Assembly (NCBI RefSeq): GCF_003464165.1
Contig: NZ_QSEK01000006.1
Location: 24,292-88,291, forward strand
DNA length: 64,000 bases
Reading direction: 5' to 3'
DNA from: Eubacterium sp. AM49-13BH
Lineage (GTDB): Bacteria; Bacillota; Clostridia; Lachnospirales; Lachnospiraceae
A program made the position numbers and the translations under genes. Shown here piece after piece: positions 36,967 through 45,662 of the stretch. The notes below the pieces were generated by a model. The model worked only from the letters and a program-made list of their open reading frames with translations, had not been told where the DNA came from and did not search any database. Positions within the stretch are counted from its first letter, which is position 1. Every line of letters starts with the position of its first letter.

Positions 36967-37074
36967 ACCGATGCCTTCTTTCATCTTTTTTTATATTATA
37001 GTATTGCATTTTCGATATGTAAAATGTATATTTAATATGTCACTTATATCATAATTATATATCGGAGAATTACT

Positions 37075-37962
37075 ATGACCTTAGATTATTACAGAATATT
37101 TTACTATGTTGCAAAATATAAGAGTTTTTCAAAAGCAGCCCGCATGCTCGACAATAACCAGCCTAACATAACCCGCTGCATGAATATATTAGAAAGTGAA
37201 CTTGATTGCAAGCTTCTCAATCGTTCTCACAAAGGCATCACTCTCACTCCTGAAGGAAATACATTGTATTCTCATGTATCAATCGCCATGAAACAACTTG
37301 AAGACGCCGAGAATGCTATTATCAAAAGCAAGAGTCTTTCAGGCGGTACCATATGTATCGGCGTAAGTGAGATTGCTCTTAGAATATTTCTTCTTAAAAA
37401 GCTTGAGAAATTCACAGAGCTTTTCCCTGATGTCAAGATAAAGCTTACCAATCACTCCACCAATCAGGCTGTCAATGCACTAAAAGCCGGTCTGGTAGAC
37501 TTTGCAGTCGTAACCACACCGGTGAATTTAACTAATGATATGAAATCTGAAAACTTATGCTCTTTCAATGACATACTAATTGCCGGACCTAAATACAAGC
37601 AACTTTGTAATAAAGCTCTGCATCTTGAAGAACTTCAGGAATATCCTTTCATAAGTCTTGTAGAAGGAACTGGCACACATGACCACTACACTAAGTTTTT
37701 CTATGATAATGACCTGCACTTCAACCTTGACATGGAGGCATCCACAACCGATCAGGTTCTTGCCATGGTTCAGTCCAACTTAGGTTTGGGCTTCTATCCT
37801 GAACAGCTTGCTTCAGAATATATAATGCGTGGTGAAATATTTCCTGTTTCCCTGCATGAATCTGTTCCCGAAAGAGATATCATACTTATAAGGGAATCGA
37901 GACACGCTGAAAACATAGCTGCTAAAAAGCTTATTAACTTCTTAAAGCATACAACTAATTAA
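37075..37962 (+). CDS. LysR-family transcriptional regulator
   Basis: A 295-residue regulator with the N-terminal winged helix (about 1-62; FSKAARMLDNNQPNITRCMNILE is the recognition part) and a type-2 periplasmic-binding-like effector domain (about 90-290). It starts after CGGAG. The genes it controls are not evident: the divergent HEAT-repeat gene is the nearest, and the c-di-GMP gene behind it runs the other way. Confidence 0.9.
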   Translation: MTLDYYRIFYYVAKYKSFSKAARMLDNNQPNITRCMNILESELDCKLLNRSHKGITLTPEGNTLYSHVSIAMKQLEDAENAIIKSKSLSGGTICIGVSEIALRIFLLKKLEKFTELFPDVKIKLTNHSTNQAVNALKAGLVDFAVVTTPVNLTNDMKSENLCSFNDILIAGPKYKQLCNKALHLEELQEYPFISLVEGTGTHDHYTKFFYDNDLHFNLDMEASTTDQVLAMVQSNLGLGFYPEQLASEYIMRGEIFPVSLHESVPERDIILIRESRHAENIAAKKLINFLKHTTN

Positions 37963-37975
37963 AGTCCGTTAACTA

Positions 37976-39895
37976 TCAGAGTCTGTCCTGAATCTCAATA
38001 AGGCAATCAAGCAGCAGTGGATTAAATGTACCACACTCACCATTAAGAATCATCTGCATAGCCTTTTCATGTGAATATGCTTTCTTATACACACGGTTAC
38101 TTGTTAATGCATCATATACATCTGCAACTGAAACGACCTGTGCGCAGATAGGGATATCCTCACCTTTAAGTCCATCCGGATATCCTTTGCCGTCATATCT
38201 TTCATGATGTGAACGGCATATCTGCATGGCAACCTGAACGAGCTTCTCATCCTGATACGTATCAAGCTTCTTAAGAATATCTTCCCCTATCACAGTATGT
38301 TTCTTCATAATCTCGAACTCTTCTGTTGTAAGTCTTGCCGGCTTATTAATAATCTCTTCTGGAATTCCAATCTTTCCAATATCATGAAGTGCCGACGCAG
38401 TGGCTATAATAAATCTGTCATGCCATGTAAGATTATATCTGCCTGTTTTCTTGGTCAATGTTTCAAGAAGCATCTGTGTAATCTGGTTAATATGCAATAC
38501 ATGCTGTCCACTCTCACCATTTCTGAATTCTACAATATGACTCAATATTCCAATCATCATCTGATTGTTATTCTCTTTGTCCTGAATACTCTCAGTTACA
38601 AGATTCATAAGTCTTCTCTGCTTTGCATACAGTTTGATAACATTTGATACCCTTCTGTATACAATTCTTGAATCAAATGGCATGCTTATATAATCTGCTA
38701 TGCCAAGATCATATGCTTTTGTTATTGTGCTATTTCTATCTTCAGTTGATATCATAATAACAGGAATATCTCTCATTCTGTTGTCAGCTCTCATGCTTGT
38801 CATAACAGAAAATCCGTCCATTCCCGACATTATAATATCCAGCAGAACAACTGCAAAATCATATTCTTCTGCTTTTAGTATTTCTAAGCCTTCAGGTCCC
38901 CCAGAAGCTTCAATAACATTATACTCATGATTAAACATTGTTTTCAGAAGTTCCCTGTTAGTTCTGTTATCATCAATAACAAGAATATTCTGTTTATCAG
39001 ATGAATATCCATTTTCACCTGATAGTGTATTAATATCATCATCAATATTCTGCTCTGTGACAACCATATTCTTCTTATTCTTGGCACGATACATAAGACG
39101 GTCTGCTTTAGCTACCGCTTCTTCAATTGAACCATCTTCACATACTATTCCACCTATACTTACAGACAAACGTACATTAGGATATCCAGGTATTTCTGTA
39201 GCATGTATCTTTCGTTGAATCTGCTGCAGCTTGTCATTCAGAATATCTTCCTTCACTTCTGGTAAAACAAGCAGGAATTCATCTCCACCATATCTTATAA
39301 GTATATCTGATTTTCTTATACACTGTCTTATAACACTTGCTGTAGTAGATAATACAGTATCTCCTACACCATGTCCATATGTATCGTTATATATCTTAAA
39401 ATCATCGAGATCAATAATCGCAACGCCGACTGTCGTTCCAATATTCTTGACTTCTTCTTCGAAATATCTTCTGTTATAAGCACCTGTAAGCACATCCTCA
39501 TAAAGCTTATGCTTAAGTCCTGTAAGACTATCCATCAGCTTTCTTGAGCCTTCATTATCTATCAGACTATCATCATCCAGTTTCTTGACAAGTTCCATAA
39601 CATAGCCATTGCCATCAACCTCAATATATCTTGAAATAACCTGATATAATTGAAAATCTACATATTCAAGCTTTGTTCTCTCCTGCTTTGATTCTGCAAC
39701 TTTCCTGGAAATACAGTTATCACATCTATGATCTTTTTGCCAGAATTTGAAACATTCACACATAACTTCATGTCCATTACCACTCACAAGACGCAGATTG
39801 TTTGCATCAAGAAAACGGACAACATCAAATACCTTTCTTAAAGTCCTGACCTGTTCTTCCAATTGTTCTGTTGTCATAACATAATCTGATACCAT
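37976..39895 (-). CDS. GGDEF-REC-HD-GYP cyclic-di-GMP protein
   Basis: A 639-residue soluble signalling protein with three parts. The N-terminal region holds a CECFKFWQKDHRCDNC cluster and a PAS-like segment. A diguanylate cyclase domain (about 155-290) with intact GGDEF follows. A receiver domain (about 305-420) has phospho-Asp in LLDIIMSGMDGF. The C-terminal HD-GYP phosphodiesterase (about 445-639) has HDIGK and HHERYDGKGYP. It may therefore make and break c-di-GMP depending on phosphorylation. ATG 39895 is chosen over TTG at 39901 because AAGGAG is nine bases away. It follows the HPt gene by 34 bases. Confidence 0.92.
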   Translation of the reverse strand: MVSDYVMTTEQLEEQVRTLRKVFDVVRFLDANNLRLVSGNGHEVMCECFKFWQKDHRCDNCISRKVAESKQERTKLEYVDFQLYQVISRYIEVDGNGYVMELVKKLDDDSLIDNEGSRKLMDSLTGLKHKLYEDVLTGAYNRRYFEEEVKNIGTTVGVAIIDLDDFKIYNDTYGHGVGDTVLSTTASVIRQCIRKSDILIRYGGDEFLLVLPEVKEDILNDKLQQIQRKIHATEIPGYPNVRLSVSIGGIVCEDGSIEEAVAKADRLMYRAKNKKNMVVTEQNIDDDINTLSGENGYSSDKQNILVIDDNRTNRELLKTMFNHEYNVIEASGGPEGLEILKAEEYDFAVVLLDIIMSGMDGFSVMTSMRADNRMRDIPVIMISTEDRNSTITKAYDLGIADYISMPFDSRIVYRRVSNVIKLYAKQRRLMNLVTESIQDKENNNQMMIGILSHIVEFRNGESGQHVLHINQITQMLLETLTKKTGRYNLTWHDRFIIATASALHDIGKIGIPEEIINKPARLTTEEFEIMKKHTVIGEDILKKLDTYQDEKLVQVAMQICRSHHERYDGKGYPDGLKGEDIPICAQVVSVADVYDALTSNRVYKKAYSHEKAMQMILNGECGTFNPLLLDCLIEIQDRL

Positions 39896-39929
39896 ATCCA
39901 ACGTACTCCTTGATACAATAGTGCACTAA

Positions 39930-40277
39930 CTAATCAATAGCTTTAATTGCATTAACTGTTATATTATACTGTTCCTTAACATTTTCAAATGCTTCCTTGG
40001 TTCCTGTCAGTTTCCCTACACGTAAGATTTCTGTAATATCTGAACTGACTTTATATAAATTATCAAATCCAAGATTCAGACACACACCTTTAAGTGTATG
40101 TGCTGCCCTGAATGCGTTCTCTACATTGCCATCAGCTAAGGCATCTTCAAGATTAGAATAACTGTTATCATCCAAAAACTTTAATGCAAATTTCTTAACA
40201 AGAGCTTCACTTGAAAATCTTTCTAAAACACCTTCATAATCTGCTCCCATTGCATCAAAACATTCCTTAGTTGTCAT
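39930..40277 (-). CDS. Histidine phosphotransfer (HPt) protein
   Basis: A 115-residue helical-bundle protein with the phospho-acceptor His in AAHTLKGVCLNLGF, the standard HPt site. It passes phosphate between kinases and receiver domains. No hybrid kinase lies in the window; the receiver domain of the next gene (GGDEF-REC-HD-GYP) is the obvious partner, since the two form one operon. Confidence 0.88.
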   Translation of the reverse strand: MTTKECFDAMGADYEGVLERFSSEALVKKFALKFLDDNSYSNLEDALADGNVENAFRAAHTLKGVCLNLGFDNLYKVSSDITEILRVGKLTGTKEAFENVKEQYNITVNAIKAID

Positions 40278-40471
40278 ATGCTGTACCTGCCTATATATTA
40301 TTTACTTATAATTACCTGTATGATGCTATATAATATCATGATTATTATAGTATTGTCAAAGAGCCGTTTGATTTTCCAACATATTTTCAGATTATAGTTT
40401 TACATATCCGCAAATATACTGTATATTAAATACATTGCTTTTTAGCAAAATATATGCGGGGGAATTGTTTT

Positions 40472-41794
40472 ATGAAAAAACGAGATTCTTTTAACAACAA
40501 ATGGGGATTCATCCTTGCCTGTATCGGCTCTGCCGTTGGTATGGGTAATATCTGGATGTTCCCGACAAGAGTATCAATGTATGGCGGTGGTTCATACCTG
40601 ATACCGTATTTTATATTCGTTGCACTTATTGGTTTCACAGGTGTTATCGGAGAAATGAGTTTTGGTCGTGCTACCAAGTCAGGACCTGTTGATGCATTTG
40701 GATATGCATGTGAAACTAAGAATAAGAGAAAGCTTGGTGAGGTTATCGGTTTTATTCCTGTACTTGGCGCACTTGCCATGGCAATTGGTTACACAGTTGT
40801 AATGGGCTGGATTCTTAAGTACATGATTGGAGCTTTTACAGGAAAGACACTTGCACCTGCTGACACAGAAGGCTTTGCTGCTTCATTTGGAAGTATGGCA
40901 AGTGCATTTGGTAATAATGTATGGCAGATTGTAGCGCTTGTTATTGGTATTATTATTCTTATGTTCGGTGTCGGACGTGGAATTGAAAAAGCCAATAAAA
41001 TCATGATGCCTGTTTTCTTTATTCTTTTTGCTGTGCTTGGAATATATGTTGCTTTCCAGCCTGGTGCAATAGAAGGCTACAAATACATATTCAGAGTTGA
41101 TCCTGAGGCATTTGCTGACCCTAAGACATGGATATTCGCTCTTGGCCAGGCATTCTTCTCTCTTTCTGTTGCTGGTAATGGTACTCTTATATATGGTTCT
41201 TACCTTTCAGATAATGAAGATATCCCTGCTGCTGCCGGACGTGTTGCGCTGTTCGATACTATAGCAGCCTTGCTCGCAGCTCTTGTTATCATTCCTGCAA
41301 TGGCAACAACCGGTGCCCAGCTTAATCAGGGTGGTCCAGGACTTATGTTTATCTTTCTTCCAGCACTTTTCAAATCTATGCCTGGCGGATACATAGTCGC
41401 AATTATATTCTTTGTTGCTGTATTTATGGCAGGACTTTCTTCTTTAATCAACCTGTATGAAGCACCTATTGCAACTATTCAGGAAAAGCTGCATCTAGGA
41501 AGAAAGTCATCTTGTGCAATAATCGCTGCAATAGCACTTGTAGTTTCAATATGTATCCAGGGAATTGTCTCTGGATGGATGGATATACTTTCTATCTACA
41601 TCTGCCCACTTGGTGCAGGTCTTGCCGGAATTATGTTCTTCTGGATATGTGGTAAGAAATATGTTGAGACTCAGGTTAATACTGGACGCGATAAGAAATT
41701 TACTGACAAATTCTATCCTATATGCAAATACATTTTCTGCCCTGTATGTTTCCTTGTTCTTATACTTGGAATAGTACTTGGCGGAATCGGCTGA
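40472..41794 (+). CDS. Sodium-dependent transporter, NSS/SNF family
   Basis: A 440-residue transporter related to LeuT. TM1 shows CIGSAVGMGNIWMFP, the unwound substrate and Na+ site, and later segments include GYTVVMGWILKY and the Asn-containing SLSVAGNGTLIYGSY of TM6. About eleven helices are visible, as in many bacterial members. It probably takes up an amino acid with sodium. Start 40472 follows GGGGGAA. The convergent MocR gene may control it, but a terminator separates them. Confidence 0.9.
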   Translation: MKKRDSFNNKWGFILACIGSAVGMGNIWMFPTRVSMYGGGSYLIPYFIFVALIGFTGVIGEMSFGRATKSGPVDAFGYACETKNKRKLGEVIGFIPVLGALAMAIGYTVVMGWILKYMIGAFTGKTLAPADTEGFAASFGSMASAFGNNVWQIVALVIGIIILMFGVGRGIEKANKIMMPVFFILFAVLGIYVAFQPGAIEGYKYIFRVDPEAFADPKTWIFALGQAFFSLSVAGNGTLIYGSYLSDNEDIPAAAGRVALFDTIAALLAALVIIPAMATTGAQLNQGGPGLMFIFLPALFKSMPGGYIVAIIFFVAVFMAGLSSLINLYEAPIATIQEKLHLGRKSSCAIIAAIALVVSICIQGIVSGWMDILSIYICPLGAGLAGIMFFWICGKKYVETQVNTGRDKKFTDKFYPICKYIFCPVCFLVLILGIVLGGIG

Positions 41795-41808
41795 TTAAGA
41801 TATTAAAA

Positions 41809-41868
41809 TAAAAGGAATCCTGTGAGCATGGAGGTATTACCTTTCTGCTTACGGGATTCCTTTTTTAT
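41809..41868 (+). terminator. Terminator of the NSS transporter gene
   Basis: Stem ggaatcctgtgagca with tgcttacgggattcc and a run of six T (41861-41866), 17 bases after the stop codon. Confidence 0.85.
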
Positions 41869-41905
41869 TTATTTGTTACGCTATTTCTGCTTTCTGCCGC
41901 ATTTT

Positions 41906-43297
41906 TCACAAAAAAATTTCCTCAAAAGCAGCAATTACAAGCTTAAGAGTTGCTTCGTCCATATCCGAATAATGAATTACAAGTATTCCGTGGTACTTAT
42001 CCGCATCAGCGAAACAATACTCTGAAAGGCAGTTAATCAGAATCCCCTTCTGCCTGACTGCCCATTTAATCTCAACATCACTTAAGGAAGTCTTCACATG
42101 CAGCAGAAAATGTGTTCCCGCATCGTCCTGATATATCGTACTGATTTCATTAAGCCTTGATTCACGAAACATCCTGCAAATCTTTTCACGGCGTCCCCTG
42201 TAATCATTGACAAGCCTCTTAATGTGACGCTCAAAGTATCCCTTCTCAATAAATGCCGCCATCGCATACTGTTCAAAGCCCGACACCGTACACGAATAAA
42301 AATTCATTGTTGAGATATATTTTTCCATCAGCTTTTCCGGCAGCACCATATATCCTATTCTAAGCGAAGGGACCATTGTCTTTGAAAATGTATTCATGTA
42401 TATTACCCTGTGACTTCTGTCTCTCGACTGAATGGACGGAATTGGTTTGCCCTGCATACGGAATTCACAGTCAAAATCATCCTCTATTATATATCTGCCT
42501 GGCTCCTCCGCCGCCCAATTAAGCAGTTCCTGTCTTCTTGCAACCGGCATAACAAGGCCTATTGGAAAATGATGTTCAGGACTTACATGTGCTACATTTA
42601 TGTCTTTCATTCTAAGTTCATCAACTTTCATACCCTTATCATCAATATTAACATAATCCCAGTCCACACCATTTTCATCATATATCTTGGTAATCTTACG
42701 GTATCCTGGATTCTCAACACCAAACTTCACATCTGGACCTAAGAGCTGTAACAGCCTGTTATACAGATATTCCGTTCCGGCCCCTATAATAATATGGTCT
42801 GCTGAAACCTGCATTCCACGGTATCTGTTAAGATGGTCCGCAATTGCCTCACGAAGCTGCAGCACACCATTAAAAGGCACAGTCTTAAGAAGTGAAGTGT
42901 TATAATCGGTCAGGGTTTCCCTCATAACCTTTGCCCATGTAGCAAATGGAAATCTATCATACCGGATATTATTCGCCGTCAAATCAGCAAGATAAGTCTC
43001 CTCCTGGAATCTTTTCACAGGAGCAGCATACCCTGGTGCACCACCTGTAACCACGGCAATCTTATTAACATAATACCCTCTTTTTTCCTCAGATCGGATA
43101 TAACCTTCCAGAAGAAGCTGCTCATATGCGTTCTCCACCGTCTTGACACTTATCTGCAAATGCTGTGAAAGCCCTCGCTTTGATGGCAGCTTCTCATCAG
43201 CCTTAAGCTTCCCGTCAGCTATATCTTCCTTAATCAGTTCATACAGATATTCGTACATTGTCTTGTTCCCGCGTTTATCTAAATCATATGTAAGCAA
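41906..43297 (-). CDS. MocR/PdxR-type regulator (GntR plus aminotransferase fold)
   Basis: A 463-residue protein: N-terminal GntR winged helix (about 14-82; PSKRGLSQHLQISVKTVENAYEQL) joined to a fold-type-I aminotransferase domain (about 110-463) with IIEDDFDCEFR and the PLP Lys in YMNTFSKTMVPSLRIGY. Such proteins use PLP, sometimes with an amino acid such as GABA, as a signal. TTG at 43297 is chosen because AGGAGA lies six bases before it and MLTYDLDK is a normal MocR start; the next ATG has no site. It is divergent from the SDR/NTF2 operon, its most likely target. Confidence 0.88.
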   Translation of the reverse strand: MLTYDLDKRGNKTMYEYLYELIKEDIADGKLKADEKLPSKRGLSQHLQISVKTVENAYEQLLLEGYIRSEEKRGYYVNKIAVVTGGAPGYAAPVKRFQEETYLADLTANNIRYDRFPFATWAKVMRETLTDYNTSLLKTVPFNGVLQLREAIADHLNRYRGMQVSADHIIIGAGTEYLYNRLLQLLGPDVKFGVENPGYRKITKIYDENGVDWDYVNIDDKGMKVDELRMKDINVAHVSPEHHFPIGLVMPVARRQELLNWAAEEPGRYIIEDDFDCEFRMQGKPIPSIQSRDRSHRVIYMNTFSKTMVPSLRIGYMVLPEKLMEKYISTMNFYSCTVSGFEQYAMAAFIEKGYFERHIKRLVNDYRGRREKICRMFRESRLNEISTIYQDDAGTHFLLHVKTSLSDVEIKWAVRQKGILINCLSEYCFADADKYHGILVIHYSDMDEATLKLVIAAFEEIFL

Positions 43298-43370
43298 ATC
43301 TGGTCTCCTGTTATATATGTGTTTTGGATATTTAAAAGATATCAGTTTTAATTATAATAAGATCATATTT

Positions 43371-43440
43371 AAAAAACAAGGAGGATAATCCCTCTCCTCA
43401 CCTGAAGGGTTCGGATTTTTCTTCGAAAAACAAGGAGGAA
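43371..43440 (+). promoter_or_regulatory. Double Shine-Dalgarno leader element, copy B
   Basis: Two AAACAAGGAGG blocks (SD cores at 43378-43384 and 43432-43438) flank a roughly 47-base spacer. The spacer holds CCCTCTCCTC, which can pair with the first SD, CCTGAAGGG, and the hairpin ttttt-cttcg-aaaaa just before the second SD. Only the second SD lies near a start codon. A related element stands before the tartrate/fumarate dehydratase gene (copy A, minus strand 52716-52647). Confidence 0.7.
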
Positions 43441-43450
43441 TAGAAATACT

Positions 43451-44239
43451 ATGGGAATCTATGCTATTACTGGTGCCTCAAGCGGTATCGGTGCGAAAAC
43501 TAAAGAATTGTTAATACAGCAGGGACATAAGGTAATTAATATTGATCTTAAAGACGGTGACATCTGCGTAAACCTTGCATTGCAGGAAGGCAGACAGTCT
43601 GCTGTTGATCAGTTACATGCTATGTGCCCTGACGGACTTGACGGAATGATATGCAACGCTGGTGTTTCAGGCGCATGCGGTAATCTTGGACTCATTATCT
43701 CTCTTAACTACTTCGGAACAGTAGCCGTTGCAAATGGTGTATATGACCTTTTAAAGAAGAGGCACGGAAGCTGTGTTGTAACTGTTTCTAACACAATTTC
43801 ACAGGGTGCAGGCCGTAAGGATATCGTTGACCTTCTTAATAACATCGGTGATGAAAAGCGTGTATTAAGCCTTGTTTCATCTATGGACAGTACTAACCTT
43901 TCAGTAGGAAACAGTCTTTATGTTTCTACTAAATACGCACTTGCAAGATGGGTACGCCGTGTATCTGCAACATGGGCTGCCAATGGTGTCCGTATAAATG
44001 CTGTTGCTCCTGGTAATGTACACACAGCCATGACTGCAACAATGAGCACTACAGCAAAGATGGCTCTTAATGCACTTCCTATCCCAACCAAGTACGGTCA
44101 GGAGTGCCTCATGGCTCCAGAGGAAATTGCTGAGGTTATGGTGTTCCTTGCTTCAGATTCAGCAAGAGGCGTCAATGGAAACATCATGTTCGTTGATGGT
44201 GGTACAGACGCATTATTAAACACAGAGAAAGTATATTAA
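43451..44239 (+). CDS. Short-chain dehydrogenase/reductase
   Basis: A 262-residue Rossmann-fold oxidoreductase. It shows the cofactor loop TGASSGIG, Asp after the second strand (NIDLKDGDI), NAG in the CNAGVSG segment and the catalytic pair YVSTK. The long loop between strand five and the catalytic Tyr resembles 3-alpha-hydroxysteroid dehydrogenase-like SDRs. Substrate is unknown. It starts behind a doubled ribosome-binding leader and is followed 18 bases later by an NTF2-like gene. MocR is divergent. Confidence 0.9.
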   Translation: MGIYAITGASSGIGAKTKELLIQQGHKVINIDLKDGDICVNLALQEGRQSAVDQLHAMCPDGLDGMICNAGVSGACGNLGLIISLNYFGTVAVANGVYDLLKKRHGSCVVTVSNTISQGAGRKDIVDLLNNIGDEKRVLSLVSSMDSTNLSVGNSLYVSTKYALARWVRRVSATWAANGVRINAVAPGNVHTAMTATMSTTAKMALNALPIPTKYGQECLMAPEEIAEVMVFLASDSARGVNGNIMFVDGGTDALLNTEKVY

Positions 44240-44257
44240 TTAAGGAGGGCATTAAAC

Positions 44258-44590
44258 ATGACAGCAATTGAAAAATATGTAGAAGCAATGGAAAACAAAG
44301 ATTACGCAGGGCTTGCCAATCTCTTTTCTCCAGACGGAATAATCAACGATTATTGTACTAACTCAGCAGCCCAGAACGAATATCATATATATGGACGTGA
44401 AGCTATCAACATGTTCTTCCGTAACAAGTTCGGCTTCCGCAAATACTCTATCTTAGATGGTGAAGTTGTGAATTCTACCCAGGCAGAATTCATCGCTAAC
44501 TTCGGCGGTTACAACATCATGGCCATCGCTACAGTCCGTGAAGTAACAGAAGATGGGCTTATCAAGAGACTTACAGTAAGACCTAAGTAA
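44258..44590 (+). CDS. NTF2/SnoaL-like small protein
   Basis: A 110-residue cone-shaped alpha+beta fold protein: helical start MTAIEKYVEAMENKDYAGLANLF, then SPDGIINDY and the C-terminal strands. Family members include isomerases, dehydratases (for example the bile-acid BaiE) and ligand binders. ATG 44258 follows AAGGAGG. The SDR gene 18 bases upstream makes a joint pathway on a cyclic or ketone substrate likely, but the active residues cannot be assigned. Confidence 0.8.
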   Translation: MTAIEKYVEAMENKDYAGLANLFSPDGIINDYCTNSAAQNEYHIYGREAINMFFRNKFGFRKYSILDGEVVNSTQAEFIANFGGYNIMAIATVREVTEDGLIKRLTVRPK

Positions 44591-44619
44591 TTAAATATTA
44601 AAAATCGTGTATAACCAAT

Positions 44620-44677
44620 CAGGGCATTTGAATTGCAAGTTAATCCCTTACAATCCAAATGCCCTCATTTTTCTTTT
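44620..44677 (+). terminator. Terminator of the SDR/NTF2 operon
   Basis: Stem agggcatttg with caaatgccct (ends 44665), long loop containing a secondary ttgcaagt/taatcc region, followed by a T-rich run. Confidence 0.7.
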
Positions 44678-44696
44678 TAACATAAACAATAAACTT

Positions 44697-44793
44697 TCCA
44701 AGAGATGCCTTTTCTCTATCTCAATGTCCAATCTGTCACTTTCTTGCGGCTGTTTTGGACTTCCAGCAGCCTTTCATCTACCTCAGCGTCCAA
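44697..44793. repeat. Imperfect tandem repeat at the end of azlD
   Basis: Two related stretches, 44697-44732 and 44762-44793, both ending in ctcaatgtccaat or ctcagcgtccaat. The second covers the azlD stop codon (LIGR), and the first repeats this end outside the gene. A short old duplication is the simplest reading. Confidence 0.35.
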
Positions 44794-45151
44794 TCAACAA
44801 AATCTCCCGCACCAGCTGCACAAGCAGCATATAACATATCGTTCCGCCTGCGATAGAAACAAGCATCTGCCTTTTCCATTTGTGAAGAAGAACTGTCACA
44901 ATAATTGCAATCAGCTCTGGCAGACCATAACTGTAGCCTGTCACATTAACATTTTTAAGGCAATACACAATAAGCATTGAGAATATAGCTCCTGCAAGCA
45001 CCCTTCCAAGATAAGTTATGTACTTTGGTGTTGTCCTCTTTTCATTAAATATAATAAACGGAAGAAAACGCGTTGCCATAGTTCCAATAGTACACATTGC
45101 ATATATGAGATAGAATTTCTTCCACCCCATATTCTTGAACTTGTCAAGCAT
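44783..45151 (-). CDS. azlD: AzlD-family branched-chain amino acid exporter subunit
   Basis: A 122-residue membrane protein with about four helices and the family motif MATRFLPFIIF. AzlD normally forms an exporter with the larger AzlC, encoded beside it; no azlC is present here. ATG 45151 lies 44 bases after the Nudix gene. It may work with an AzlC encoded elsewhere. It is probably the last gene in the PsiE-GH95-Nudix row. Confidence 0.8.
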   Translation of the reverse strand: MLDKFKNMGWKKFYLIYAMCTIGTMATRFLPFIIFNEKRTTPKYITYLGRVLAGAIFSMLIVYCLKNVNVTGYSYGLPELIAIIVTVLLHKWKRQMLVSIAGGTICYMLLVQLVREILLIGR

Positions 45152-45195
45152 TGCTGCTAAATTACTCCATCTGTAAATATATTCAAACCTGTATT

Positions 45196-45657
45196 TTAAT
45201 ACAGATTGACCTGTTTTTCCATAAGTCTGCTGCCTTCATACTTAAGCTTTATCGAGAAAAATCTCTCCTCCCCCGAAAGAAGAAGGTTAAGAAATACCCT
45301 GTCACCCTCCCATGTCGGAAGCTCGGAAACTTCTTCTTTATCAACCCAAGCCAGTTCTCCTTCGTCACATTCAATAAGCTCACCTGTAAAGCCATCTGCC
45401 GTAAATACACACATAAGCTCTGGCTCACATTCATTACTTATAAATGTTACAAACCCGCGGAATCTGTATGAAGTAAGCATAAGACCTGTTTCTTCCTTTA
45501 CCTCACGCACAAGACATTCCTCAGGAGTCTCCTGATTCTCAGCATGTCCGCCTACTCCAATCCATTTACCTTCATTAATATCATTATGCTTTTTCACTCT
45601 GTGAAGCATAAGATACTTCCCGTCCTTCTCTATATAACATAAAGTTGTAGTTATCAT
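45196..45657 (-). CDS. Nudix hydrolase (MutT-like)
   Basis: A 153-residue enzyme. The Nudix box begins GHAENQETPEECLVREVKEE and continues TGL, matching GX5EX7REUXEEXGU except His in the second place. It hydrolyses a nucleoside diphosphate linked to another group, possibly an oxidised nucleotide (MutT type). ATG 45657 is chosen over the adjacent TTG because AAAGG is eight bases away. It begins five bases after the GH95 stop. Confidence 0.88.
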   Translation of the reverse strand: MITTTLCYIEKDGKYLMLHRVKKHNDINEGKWIGVGGHAENQETPEECLVREVKEETGLMLTSYRFRGFVTFISNECEPELMCVFTADGFTGELIECDEGELAWVDKEEVSELPTWEGDRVFLNLLLSGEERFFSIKLKYEGSRLMEKQVNLY

Positions 45658-45662
45658 CAATT

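Noticed and set aside
39895..39901. TTG start for the GGDEF-REC-HD-GYP gene
   Set aside because: It lies only three bases from the Shine-Dalgarno sequence, whereas ATG 39895 has normal spacing.
43451..44590. Bile-acid dehydroxylation (bai) operon
   Set aside because: An SDR and an NTF2-like protein recall BaiA and BaiE, but the CoA ligase, transporter and flavoprotein genes of the pathway are missing.
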